Assembly (NCBI GenBank): GCA_951799405.1
Contig: OX637333.1
Location: 14,259,960-14,323,959 of the forward strand
Reading direction: 5' to 3'
DNA from: Agapetus fuscipes
Taxonomy: Eukaryota > Arthropoda > Insecta > Trichoptera > Glossosomatidae
DNA length: 64,000 nt
This document shows positions 53,115 through 63,020 of this stretch, piece after piece. The notes beneath the pieces were generated by a model. That model saw only the letters and a list, made by a program, of their open reading frames with translations. It was not told where the DNA came from and did no database searches. The translations under genes were made by a program, and so were the position numbers. The first letter of the stretch is position 1. Each line of letters opens with the position of its first letter.

Positions 53115-53837
53115 TACCATATTTTGTCTTCTACTTCCGGCCACTTCCAGTTAAGTCCATTAACACCTGCACACATGGTCATTGTACTTAGATACTTCTA
53201 GTTTGTTGCCTTTTCTTTGTTTAACTAGACCAGGAAAATATTCTTGCTCATATTCTACAACTACATGGGAGAGATTTACTTTTATTTTGTAGATATGAAT
53301 TTTCTCTTCTTCGTCTTCAAATTCTGATTCTTGTGATAGTTTAGAGTAGTCAAGAAGATCTTGCACAGTTTGTATGTCATTGCCCGATTCTTGAAGGGAC
53401 ATCGCATCTGAATCTTCTGATGTGGACTCATCGTCCTTCTTTTTTGCCATGGACTTTTTCTTCTTTAGATTTACTGTTATTATTATTACTGTCTTTTTTG
53501 GCATTAAGACTATTCTTGTCTAATTTTTTATTCTTTTCAGATTTTCTATCTTCCTCTTTCTTTTTTTTTTTTTGGCTTCTTGAACTTCATTCTCTTTCAC
53601 TTCCTCTTCAGTTAGTTCTTGCCATGTTGATGACGAAATTGCGAATGGCAATTTTCTTTTCTTGATTTTGGGTTTTTCAGGTATTGGTGCTAAATGAGGC
53701 CAGTGAATATGTTCTGCCCAAGCTTCAGTAGGTGTTTTTGGGGTTGCATGAGGCTTAATGGGGGTTTGTGAAGTTGTCCCTATCGATTCCAAGTTTGTTC
53801 TATCCTGAAGAGGCGAGCTTTCAGTTCTATGGAGCAT
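53115..53837 (-). pseudogene. Pogo-like transposase C-terminal remnant
   Basis: Minus strand: TPTEAWAEHIHWPHL, KKRKLPFAISSSTWQEL, a lysine/glutamate-rich coil, an acidic serine stretch (DESTSEDSDAMS), VVVEYEQEYFPGLV and finally NWKWPEVED. These are features of the C-terminal tail of pogo/tigger-type transposases. The frame is broken at about 53520 and 53160; the DDE domain is absent. Confidence 0.8.
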
Positions 53838-54138
53838 TTTCTTATAAATTCAATGAGTTTCTCATGCAGACAATGTTTTACTTGTTAAGAAACATTCATT
53901 CACTCCATATTTCAAAGTTTACAATAATTCCAGTGAAGAAACACTTGTTTCTTCACTGGATTTTCCCAATATTATAAACCTAGTTAGCAAACATCATATT
54001 ATCCTCAAAATATTCTGAGCTGAAATGATGGCAACCATCTTAAAATCATTGTTATTATGTATATTTTATGCATATCTCTACAAATACATTATTACTACAC
54101 TCCAAAACAATAAAAAAAATATTAATTAAAAAACACAC

Positions 54139-54301
54139 TGTTTCAATTCACTTTTTATTTATTTTAAATATGCCAAACGTTTTCGCCTAAAAAGGCATCA
54201 TCAGGACAAATGACAAATCAAAATTAAAATTCTCTTCTTCTTTTTGCCTTTTTAGGCGAAAACGTTTGGCATATTTAAAATAAATAAAAAGTGAATTGAA
54301 A
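54139..54301. repeat. Penelope-type inverted repeat with hammerhead core
   Basis: 54150-54197 (CACTTTTTATTTATTTTAAA...GCCTAAAAAGGCA) is the inverse of 54240-54293. Only the left arm keeps the CTGATGA half, so only the minus-strand copy has a complete core. Confidence 0.8.
54171..54208 (-). ncRNA. Hammerhead ribozyme-like motif
   Basis: Minus strand: UGUC (stem I), CUGAUGA, GCC...GGC stem II, GAAA, ACGUUU, GGCA (stem I return). Core is consensus; stem III is minimal. Confidence 0.6.
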
Positions 54302-54439
54302 GAGTGTGTTTTTTAATTAATATACAATGGACTTTCACTGTGTAAACCACCAAACCCTAAAAAATATTTTTAAATAATAAAAAATATTTTTAAAATGACT
54401 GTGTCATGATGCTTACCTTAGTATTTAGTACGGGAAAAA

Positions 54440-55445
54440 GAGAATGACATGTGATGAACAATAGGGTATTTGCACTTTTGTATTTTATTTCATAAAATGG
54501 TAGGCTATATTTTTTACAATGCATTTGCGTTTTTAAAAAAATTATATATGCCTTAGTTTTTAAATTATAGCTCTTTAAAATTTGCGTATTTTCCATTTCT
54601 GCTAAAACAGGTCATTGCTTTATTCGGGCGGATATGACGTCAGATCTTCGGAGTTTAGGTGTCAAATGGCCCAGGTAGTCGGTTTGACAGCGACGTTTGT
54701 CGTCAAAATGACGACACACGTCCCTAACCGTTTACATTGCTTTTTTGGCGGGTTGTAAATTCTCCGCATTTTATTTTTCAAAATTATCAATGATATCTTT
54801 ATTTGTACTACTTAAAAAATATATGGTTGTGATCCTTGAAATGTACTCTACACAACCATATTACTTTCAACCTTTTTTCCTACCACTGCAACTTCCCTAT
54901 TCAACTTTTTTTACTCCATGGGTCATGTGACACAAACAGCCAATCAGGTGTTAGATGGCTTCTAAATGAGTAAGACTAACTCAGAGTTGCCACCTCAAAA
55001 CCAAAACAAACATAATTCCCTTATTTTCTAAAAGAAAATCCCAAAGGTTTCTTCACTGGACTTGTTTCTTCACTGGTCGGGTTACCCTACCATGATTTTA
55101 AAATTATACCTTTAAAATTTGCACATTTTGATTTTCGTAGAACAGGACTTTATTTATTTAGGCGTAAGTGATGTCAGTGGACTGATTGCAGCTAGTATTT
55201 TGTCGAATCTCAGGTAGCTGAAGCTTTGGCTACCTTCATAAAGGTAGGTCCAGTGACTTCATAGCCAGCCAAACCGTTTACACTGAGTTGTAGCCGGGCT
55301 CAATTTATCCGCATTTTATTTTAGAAAATTATAAATTAAATCTTTAATTTTACTATTCAAAAAATATATGGTTGTGATTCTTGGAACAAACTCCACACAA
55401 ACATAGCATTTTCAACCGTGTTCTCCATCACTGCTATTACTCTAT
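54440..55445. repeat. Direct repeat: intron sequence duplicated inside and outside the pogo-like element
   Basis: 54480-54900 (inside) matches 51820-51871 joined to 55090-55440 (outside), including AAAATATATGGTTGTGAT and TTTATCCGCATTTTATTTT-like blocks. The inside copy lacks the transposon, so it is a paralogous empty site. Confidence 0.65.
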
Positions 55446-55735
55446 TGTTTAACATCCAAGTTTACTCCAATCTGCATCTTGATTTCACACAGCACAATCC
55501 GGTGCCGGATCGGAAGTCCATTAGTGTATGGGGATGTATGGTGGCTTTCCCACAGTTTGTCTGGCACCAATCTAGGTCCTGTCACATAGCCTTAAGTATA
55601 CAAATTTTCAATTGACTTGTGACGTTTTTGTACTGCAGGGATGTTTAAATTTTTGTTTTTTTAATAATGGATCACAATGACAAAATATAAACCAAAAAGC
55701 CAACAGACTTCAAAAATATTAATAATTTCTACCAT
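55446..55735. other. No gene recognised
   Basis: Intron 3 sequence without definable features. Confidence 0.4.
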
Positions 55736-55739
55736 CTAT

Positions 55740-55985
55740 AATCTATAATCTAAGTTGCAAGGATATATTCATTCAAAGCTCTCAGATGTATGCCCACAAA
55801 CAAACACGTGCAGTTCGCGCTTACAAATGCTGATTGTGTACTTACAAATAAAATCCAAACCTCAAATGAACATAAGCCCTGCAACTCTTGCCGACATTCC
55901 CTGAAACAGGGGTGACATTGGCAAAGTGAACCATTTTTTACAGTATGGGTGGTCAACCTCATACCAACCTATAAGTCAAGGAATA
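55740..55985 (-). repeat. R3 element just upstream of exon 4
   Basis: Inverse full copy with (ATAGATT)n tail; ends about 60 bp before the exon 4 acceptor. Confidence 0.85.
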
Positions 55986-56046
55986 CGAGGCAACCATAAG
56001 ACAAATAAAATAAATATTAATGTGATATTCCTTTTTTAATTTTCAG

Positions 56047-56662
56047 ATAAACACAACTGCTTGTGAAAGCTTGGCTTCTTTCCATTATATGAATGCATCT
56101 TGCAATTGGGTATGTGATCACAATGATACTCAATACACAACGCAAATTGATCAAAAATTAGTATTCAAAACTCAAGACTTATACACTAATGATAAAAAGC
56201 AACATAGGCTTAATGATATCTTATATTCTAATCTTAACGCAACCTGCAATGATTTGAAAATGGATCTATTTGAAAATAGAACGAGCGATGATAGTTCAAA
56301 ACAAAAGGCGAGCAACCATCTTGAATTTGAAAGTGCCTCCAAAAGTCCCGATAGATTAAAAAGAATTTTGGATAAGGCTGCGTGTTCTGTTAAAATGGAC
56401 TGCTTGAATCTCAAGTGTGTCTTTTCTGATCTGCAAGAAGAAAATAAACTGCAAACAGCAAATAATAACAGTTTATCAAAAGAAAATGTTAGTAAAGAAG
56501 ATACTGAAGAGTTGTTGGAAAAAATTGACGCTGTGTCGGAAGAAAAATATAATCTGTACGCCAGCGTAACGTTTTGGGGATTTGTTGTTTTGATGTGCCT
56601 GGGAACAGTTTTCTACAATGTTGCCAACTGCCTTGGAGACGCAGTGTGCTTTGATGTCTTGG
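56047..56662 (+). CDS. MFSD6-like gene B, exon 4 (large loop and TM)
   Basis: 616 nt, acceptor TTTTCAG, donor G|GTAAGT, phase 0 in, 1 out. It encodes a ~170-residue hydrophilic loop with at least six N-glycosylation sequons (INTTA, MNASC, NDTQ, NATCN, ENRTS, ENVSK) and several cysteines, so an extracellular or lumenal loop. This is followed by a membrane helix (VTFWGFVVLMCLGTVFYNVA) and GDAVCFDVLG. The loop is the least conserved part of MFSD6 proteins. Confidence 0.9.
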
Positions 56663-56714
56663 GTAAGTTTACTTCATGCATGGAGGTATATTCAAAGGAG
56701 GGGCTATGAATGTA

Positions 56715-56821
56715 TTTTGGGGATTTGTTGTTTTGATGTGCCTGGAAACAGTTTTCTACAATGTTGCCAACTGCCTTGGAGACGCAGTTTGCTTTGATGT
56801 CTTGGGTAAGTTTACTTCATG
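56715..56821 (+). repeat. Duplicate of exon 4 3' end with splice donor
   Basis: 107 bp matching 56572-56678 with two mismatches, including the GGTAAGTTTACTTCATG donor. No acceptor is evident in front. Read in frame it would give the same membrane helix with G-to-E in MCLETV. Confidence 0.9.
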
Positions 56822-57164
56822 TCTTTTTTTCAAATTGAATGGACTCTCCTCTCGTACATTGAAGCACGGGGGGAAAATTTAAGATGCCACTTCGTCAGAG
56901 CTTGGTCAGTAGTTCCAAATCTGACCACCGCTGTCCTGGTGCTGTCATCTGTACGAAGCCATTTGAAAATGACAGCTCACTTGGAAGTTATAAAGATTTT
57001 GGTGTTATTGTGAGTTGCAAGAACATATTGACATTTCAGGCTTGCCTTTATTGCAAGTCCACAAGCAGACACATGCAAGGTAGAGCTTACACATACTACA
57101 TCGTCCCTTTAGTGCTGATTTGCCTTATCTCATCTTAAGGTCATCTTTGAAAAAAATGGTACAT
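56822..57164. other. No gene recognised
   Basis: Intron 4; GC somewhat higher than neighbours, with short chance frames. Confidence 0.35.
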
Positions 57165-57330
57165 AAGCCAAACAAGCACCGGGGGATAGCATGTGTGCAT
57201 ACAAAATAAACCAAACCTCATATGTACATACACCTTTCAACTCCTGTCTTTCCCTGAAACCGAGGGGGTATTAGCAAAAGCGACACAGAATGAGGGGTCA
57301 GGCTCATGCCAACCTAAAAGTCGAGAAATA
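57165..57330 (-). repeat. R3 element, diverged
   Basis: Shares CAACTCCTGTC, CCTGAAACCGAGGGGGT and CATGCCAACCTAAAAGTCGAG with R3. Confidence 0.6.
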
Positions 57331-57369
57331 ATGTGATGGAATCATAGTGCTGGAAAATAGAGAAATTCC

Positions 57370-57600
57370 GCGGCGGAGCACATAAAATATGCCATTTATA
57401 TTTTCAAATTTGCTCTTCGCTGGGTTGAAAAATTCATAAACCTTTACCAAAGACCGGTCATCAAAAGGTCCATCCAGCCTTACAGCAACTGGGTCTTGCT
57501 TGAGAATTGGCACTTTCTACAGGGATGACCAAGCTCGCAGAGGGCTCTTGAGGTGTGATACACACAAAAACAGCACTCACCACATAAATCAGCCTCATTT
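57370..57600 (+). mobile_element. SINE2 copy without head
   Basis: Begins at GCGGAGCACA, runs to CACCACATAAATCA. Confidence 0.8.
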
Positions 57601-57692
57601 AATTGTTATTTTTTAATTATGACTTGAGAGCAGTGTTTCCCAAGCTGTTGTCGCCCATCGCCCCCTTATGAGGAAATATATGGACCCATCTA

Positions 57693-58130
57693 GTTCACAT
57701 GCGGCATGTAGGTTCACATGGGGCATATTTAAAAGCAAACTTAAACGTGTCTGCTTGTGGGAATATAAAAAAAAATAAAAAATTAGGCTGATTTATTTGG
57801 TGAGCGCTGTTTTTGTGTGTATCACACCTCAAGAGCCCTCTGCGAGCTTGGTCGTCGCTGTAGAAAGCGCCAATTCTCAAGCAAGACTCAGTTTTTGTAA
57901 GGCTGGATGGACCTTTTGATGACCGGTCTTTGGTAAAGGTTTATGAATTTTTCAACCCAGCGAAGAGCAAATTTGAAAATATAAATTGTATATTTTTTGT
58001 TCTCCGCCGGGATTCGAACCCACAACCTTCCAGTTACGAGTCCGAAGTGTTACCACTGAACTACGGACCAAATATGTTTAATATAAATCTTAAATGTAAA
58101 ATATCTTTGCAACTTAGATTATTATAGATG
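57693..58130 (+). repeat. R3 copy split by SINE2
   Basis: 57693-57770 and 58073-58130 are parts of one R3; the inverse SINE2 at 57783-58071 (full length, minus strand) interrupts it just before TTTAATATAAATC. Confidence 0.75.
57783..58071 (-). mobile_element. SINE2, full length
   Basis: Head with GTCCGTAGTTCAGTGG and GGGTTCGAATCCCGGCGGAG, body, and tail CTCTTGAGGTGTGATACACAC...AAATAAATCA. Confidence 0.85.
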
Positions 58131-59655
58131 GTGACGTTACATAGCCGGGTCATTATTGTATGTGTGAAGTCCATTGTGTGTTATATTTTTAAGTGTACGA
58201 GTATATATGTTCACACAGTAAGTAAAAGTGCATTGTATTTTTTTAAAAATTCAATTGGAGTATAAAACTGTATGCTTAAACTCAACTATTAACCTTTTCA
58301 TAAATCTGAATAGAAACTGAAACGGTGCCTCTTGTGAACATTTTAGTTTCTATGTATTTTTGGTAAAACGCTATGGTTGAATTTAAATTTGAAGTTTTAT
58401 ACTTTATGTCTATGCTTTTTTACATCATAATAAAATATTTTAAAATGTAAAATGTGTCTCTTGACGTGGTAAAATTAAAATTGGAGTTGCAGTCGTTTGA
58501 CATATTGTAAGTAAATTTCAAAAAGATTTCAAATCAAATACACCCTTCGGATATTAGGCGAACTGTTAATTGAAGCGTTTAAATTTTCTCGACGTTCCGC
58601 TGGCAATGTAGCCAACTTCTTCATTCAACAATTTCATGAAGATGTAAACTACAACGTTAGCAAAAAGTCAAGAATAATGTGAGTTCTCCGATAACGGTTC
58701 ATCTAATATCCAAAAAGTGTAATTGTTAAGTTTCTTATAATATGTCTCGACCTATGATTGTAATAATATTTAACTATTTTTATAAATACCTGAGAATACA
58801 ATTTGTGTTAAATTTGTAAATTTAATAATGAAGTCAAAAAGAAATTCCAAATTTTAATAACATCTCTGGAAGATCAAATTACAAGTCTTAGTGACAACAT
58901 TGAAATATTCATTACATTTTTTTCCTGACTCTTGTATAATTTATTCATAAAGCTAACCTGAGAAATTCTTTATTTTAGTTTGGAAATTTCTGAAAGATGT
59001 ACAAAATATAATGTCATTGCATTTTGCTGTTAAAATAATATCACAAGTAAATATTTTTTTTTTTTTTAGTATTTGATTCCATAGTATCAATCTTTTTTTG
59101 TAATATCCAGAATATTAAAACAAAAGAGTTACATATTATGTATGGAAAACACTGGAGAGGATTTTCTCTTCATTTTAATGTATTTATCTAAAGCCGTAAT
59201 TGATTCTGTACAACTTATTTGTCAAATGAGTATTTTGGAGTCTTATAAAACCAAAGGCCGCAATCTAGGAATTAAAAAGAAAAGGACTAAGAATTAACGT
59301 GTGGAAACGATAAGTAAATTAATACTGGTATCACATTTATGAAAAACATCCTAGGTTGCCTCTTTGTTTCTATAAGCCTCAATCAATTGAAGTGCCATCT
59401 TACATTTGTATTTCTAGCATTGATTCTCTATTAAATATTGAAATTTTGCAATTCATTTCTGCTTGTTTAATTATTATTCAAGAATTGCTCATTTTATGTT
59501 GTGAAATAATCACACAAATATGGTGGTATTTTAAGAGTAAAGCAATGCTCTTGTGGCCAGTTATTTGATTATCATTTAAGTACCTTTGAAGAATGTAGAT
59601 ATTTAAATTGTGCTAGATATCTTTTTGTTCATATTCTCAGTCAAATATATTTTTT
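58131..59655. other. AT-rich intron sequence, mostly featureless
   Basis: Only 58549-58711 stands out: GGATATTAGGCGAACTGTTA and its inverse (two changes) enclose 163 bp, a possible small MITE. Confidence 0.4.
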
Positions 59656-59659
59656 TTAC

Positions 59660-59745
59660 CTTTGAACTGGATGAAATGAAAGAAGTATGTAAGGACCGAA
59701 AAAATGGCGGCTGATCTGTAATGTAGGCGACTAAGGCCAAGAATA
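59660..59745 (+). pseudogene. RTE-like LINE 3' scrap
   Basis: Encodes LDEMKEVCKDRKKWR-type codons, then the 3' end; same family as 10509-10560. Confidence 0.6.
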
Positions 59746-59825
59746 ATTTTTCATTTTTATAGATGTTTTGTAGATTTTTTAGTGTTTGTTTGTTTGTACA
59801 ACTGGATGTAATTAATTGCTTGTAT

Positions 59826-60083
59826 TCCTTGACTTATAGGTTGGTGTGAGGCTGACCACCCATACTGTAGAAAATGGTTCACTTTGCCAATGTCACCCCT
59901 GTTTTAGGGAAGGTCGGTAAGAGTTGCAGGGCTTATGTTCATTTGAGATTGGGTTTTTATATTGTAGGTCCACATGCGTCATGTGTGAGCGCGAAATTAT
60001 GCATGTCTGCTTGTGGGAATGCATTTAATATGAATCTCAAATGATACATATCTTTGCAACTTAGATTTAGATTTAGATTTAGA
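59826..60083 (+). repeat. R3 element with (TTTAGA)n tail
   Basis: Full copy; tail CTTAGATTTAGATTTAGATTTAGA. Confidence 0.85.
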
Positions 60084-60099
60084 CAATTGGAAAAACAAA

Positions 60100-60235
60100 G
60101 TTTTAATTAACTTTTTATTTTATTTTTTGCTCAATCGTTTTCGCCTAATAAGGCATCTTCAGGAGCATAATTGTTACAAATATTTATATAAAATAAAAAG
60201 TGAATTAAAACTTCGTTTTTCCAATCGAATTTAAA
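60100..60235. repeat. Penelope-type inverted repeat before exon 5
   Basis: GATTGGAAAAAC, AGTTTTAATT and TTTTTATTTTAT recur inverted at 60190-60230. The loop carries a hammerhead-like core. It ends ~32 bp before the exon 5 acceptor. Confidence 0.75.
60128..60167 (-). ncRNA. Hammerhead ribozyme-like motif
   Basis: Minus strand: UGCUC (stem I), CUGAAGA, GCC...GGC stem II, GAAA, ACGAUU, GAGCA (stem I return). Stem III is minimal. Confidence 0.6.
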
Positions 60236-60266
60236 AAAAATCCATTGTGTGTTATTGTTGGCCCAG

Positions 60267-60457
60267 GTCCCTCCCGAGGGCTCAAGTACGGTTGGCAGCG
60301 AGCTTGGGGTACTGCAGGCTATGGCCTCACCGCCCTGCTCTCCGGCTGGCTGGTGGACAAGGCCTCCGGCGCCAACTCCCACAAGGACTTCACCCCCGCC
60401 TTCATCCTCACGGCCGTTTTCACACTCATTGATCTGTACTTCTGCAGGAAGCTCAAG
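60267..60457 (+). CDS. MFSD6-like gene B, exon 5
   Basis: 191 nt; acceptor TTGGCCCAG, donor AAG|GTTTGT; phase 1 in, 0 out. Encodes PSRGLKYGWQRAWGTAGYGL, TALLSGWLVDKASG and FTPAFILTAVFTLIDLYFCR: the conserved YGxQRxWGTxGxG motif of MFSD6 proteins and two membrane helices. GC-rich compared with the introns. Confidence 0.95.
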
Positions 60458-60459
60458 GT

Positions 60460-60760
60460 TTGTTCCAGGCTCAATCAATGGACTGAAGTTCTCTGACCAT
60501 ATAACGCAGTTGACGACTAAGTGCTACCAGCTGCTGGGATTAGTAATCAGAGTGTGCAAACAGCTCACTGAGCCCAGAGCGATGGTGGACGTCTTTAGCT
60601 GTGTTATACTCCAACTTAGAGTACGCTGTTGAGGTTTGAACTCCTTACCAGCGGAAGTACATATTATATATGCTACAACAAGTCCAAAAACAGTTCCTGA
60701 TCTATCTCGACATGAGGCTGCGTGCAAATTCTCCACAATTCCGGAGACTGGGCAACTTAC
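60460..60760 (+). pseudogene. LINE C-terminal fragment in intron 5
   Basis: Encodes LKFSDHITQLTTKCYQLLGL and VFSCVILQLRV-like codons with a stop, the post-RT region of Jockey-type LINEs. An R3 scrap (60758-60795) follows. Confidence 0.6.
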
Positions 60761-60795
60761 ACGTGTTTGTTTGTGGGCATGCATTTAATATGAGC

Positions 60796-61200
60796 TAGGA
60801 ATTGAATTTTCATAGTGTTACGACACAAACCATACAAAATTTAATGAAAAAAATAACTTGAAAGAGTATTCTACTCTTTTATATTGTTGAAAATGGAAAT
60901 ACAGCTTTGCTTGATCCGCCATTGAAATTTTCTCTCATCAAAATTACATTGGCCAATGTCACCCCCGTTTCAGGGAAGCGCAGCAGAATTGCAAAGTGTT
61001 ACAAGTGCTGTGAGGTTTGGTATATTTTGTATGTACACATGTATGTACACATAAGCACGTACATAAATGTCAACATATGATGCAAATCAGATTATAGATA
61101 AATATAGACAAAATTTCACCAATCGGTCTCTATCAAATTGAATGCGATTTAGACAAGGAAATATAAACAGCAGCAGTAAGAAGAGATTGTCTGTTGTTAG
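60796..61200 (+). other. Intron 5 remainder with an R3 scrap
   Basis: 60955-61080 matches R3 (GGCCAATGTCACCCCCGTTTC). Otherwise nothing seen. Confidence 0.5.
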
Positions 61201-61337
61201 TTGCCATCCATGCCCCACCCTCCAGAGCTGGGCGCTGCCCTGGGTCGCCTGCTGAGAGAGCGGGCTGTTGTCATATTTCTTCTCTGCGCCGTCCTGGTGG
61301 GAGTGTTTGATTCCTTCGTCATCTACTATTTATTCTG
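61201..61337 (+). CDS. MFSD6-like gene B, exon 6
   Basis: 137 nt; acceptor TGTTGTTAG, donor TG|GTAACT; phase 0 in, 2 out. Encodes LPSMPHPPELGAALGRLLRE and RAVVIFLLCAVLVGVFDSFV, then IYYLFW: a cytoplasmic stretch and a membrane helix with the family's GVxDSFVIYxLFW signature. Confidence 0.95.
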
Positions 61338-61570
61338 GTAACTACACATACCTGTACATCCACTACTAGCATGAACACTCAAAATGTCCCTCGGCAATGT
61401 GACGTTACCCATACTAAATAAAAGTCACAATGACCAAATGACTTTTATTTTAAAATTTGAATACCTGACGATGATTGTAAATCGAAAACGTTTGTAGATT
61501 AAATATATACATAAATATATATATATAGTACTGAAAATAAAACAGTGTTGGATTCAAATCCTAAAAATTA
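61338..61570. other. Intron 6 start, no feature
   Basis: AT-rich, TATA-type microsatellite at 61500-61530. Confidence 0.4.
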
Positions 61571-61618
61571 ACAAATTATTAATTATTATATTATCTCCTA
61601 TAATAATTAATAATTTGT
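61571..61618. repeat. Perfect 20-bp inverted repeat
   Basis: ACAAATTATTAATTATTATA (61571-61590) and its exact inverse (61599-61618) around an 8-nt loop; the right arm overlaps the first two bases of the 5S-like sequence. Confidence 0.9.
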
Positions 61619-61735
61619 CAACGACGATACCATGTTGAAAGCACCGGTTCTCATCAGATCACCGAAGTTAAACAACATTGGGCGCGGATGCTACCTGGAT
61701 GGGTGACCGCTCAGGTACACCGCGTGTTGTTGGCG
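61617..61735 (+). rRNA. 5S rRNA-like sequence joined to SINE2
   Basis: About 118 nt with 5S landmarks in order: CAACGACGATACCATGTTGA, CACCGGTTCTC, GATCACCGAAGTTAA (A-box region), TTGGGCGCGG, CTGGATGGGTGACCGC (C-box region) and CCGCGTGTTGTTGGC. A few changes from typical insect 5S (for example TCATCAGATC, TCAGGTACACC). Only TTTCTT follows, a weak terminator. Not in a tandem 5S cluster, so a retroposed copy or SINE head is more likely than a functional gene. Confidence 0.8.
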
Positions 61736-61742
61736 TTTCTTG

Positions 61743-62045
61743 GACCGGTCCGTAGTCCAGTGGCAACACTTCGGACTCGTAAATGGAAGGTTGTGGATTC
61801 AAATCCCGGCAGAGCACAAAAAATATACCATTTATATTTCCAAATGTGCTCTTCGTTGGGTTGAAAAATTCATAAACCTTTACCAAAGACCGGTCACTGA
61901 AAGGTCCATCCAACCTTACAACAACTGGGTCTTGCTTGAGAATTGGCGCTTTCTACAGTGACGACCAAGCTCGCAGAGGGCTCTTGAGGGGTGATACACA
62001 CAAAAACAGCGCTCACCAAATAAATCATCCTAATATTATTATTAT
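61743..62045 (+). mobile_element. SINE2, full length, directly after 5S-like sequence
   Basis: Head ACCGGTCCGTAGTCCAGTGG and GGATTCAAATCCCGGCAGAG, body, tail AGCGCTCACCAAATAAATCATCC then (ATT)n. Confidence 0.85.
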
Positions 62046-62565
62046 AATTATACTTGTGCATCAAAAAATCTGTATTGCCATAGATAATTTGTATAGGATA
62101 ATACCACAGATCACGGAATATAAAGAGAAATGGTATGTTTCTATTGCAGTATCAAAACCAGCTGTCACCGTATTTTCGGTAGGCGGGAACTAACATTACA
62201 ATTACAATGGAAGCTAGCGCTTGATTTGTTAAAAAAATTCCAAATGCGATGGATAGAAAGAGTATAAGCGCCACGAAATCGGGATCGCTTACGACGTTTT
62301 GATCGCGAGTTTTTGAGCTCGCACTCATACACTCACACTCGTATAAAGAATAAAACACATATGTAGAGTTGTACAAAGTGGATAATCTCTGCTAGCTATC
62401 GATCAATACTTGTTAATATCGATAATTCAATCTCTGAAGAAATACGTGTTAACATTGTATTATTCCTGTAAATACAAGAATTGAACATATCAAAACACAC
62501 AATAATTTAACTTTCAATATAATAAATACTTAGCTCATGTATATAATAATTATATTAGGAGGATT
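62046..62565. other. No gene recognised
   Basis: Intron 6 sequence. Confidence 0.4.
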
Positions 62566-62660
62566 TATTTGATGGGCGCTGTTTTCGTATGAAACACACC
62601 CCAAGAGCCTTCTGTGAACTTGAGCGTTGCTATAGAAAGCGCGAATTCTTTAGTTTTGCA
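62566..62660 (-). mobile_element. SINE2 3' fragment
   Basis: Inverse of the SINE2 tail (GATTTATTTGATGGGCGCTG, AAACACACCCCAAGAG). Confidence 0.75.
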
Positions 62661-62788
62661 TTTGCTTAACATCCACAAAAAAAAACAATATTTCTTCTTC
62701 ATATAAGTAATTATTAATATATTGGTCAAAAAGTGGATAGCACTTAATTGATTGTTTTGGAAGTCATAACGTAATAACGGCTTCTATT

Positions 62789-63020
62789 CTCCTTGACTGA
62801 TAAGTTGGTATGAAGCTGACCACCCGTGCTGTAAAAATCGGTTCACTTTTACCAATGCCACCCCGGATCAGGGAACGGCGGCAGGAGTTGCAAGGTTTAT
62901 GTTCATGTGAGGTTTTGCTTATTTGTATGCACACATGCAGAATGTGTAGGCGCGAACCTACATGTGCCTGTCTGTGGGCATGCATTTAATATTTATATCT
63001 TTGCAGCTTAGATTATAGAT
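62789..63020 (+). repeat. R3 element
   Basis: From CCTTGACTGATAAGTTGG to CTTTGCAGCTTAGATTATAG. Confidence 0.8.

Larger units (their letters stand above)
51872..55089 (-). mobile_element. Pogo-like DNA transposon, decayed, with nested inserts
   Basis: Inverted ends GGGTAACCCGACCAGTGAAG (left) and its inverse at 55062-55087, flanked by TA on both sides. CAGTGAAGAAACA words recur inside (52685, and a perfect 14-bp-arm palindrome at 53932-53961). It carries a transposase remnant, a MITE, a Penelope-like hairpin and a copy of the host intron. It lies in gene B intron 3. Confidence 0.8.

Noticed and set aside
53160..53837. Lysine-rich host gene on the minus strand
   Set aside because: Matches the C-terminal tail of pogo-type transposases and lies between pogo-like inverted ends.
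56676..56882. Second separate gene beginning at 56676
   Set aside because: It is the duplicated exon 4 end; no start context or further exon.
60249..60632. Open frame running from exon 5 into the intron
   Set aside because: A shadow frame; the in-frame exon stops at the GT donor at 60458 and the rest is LINE debris.
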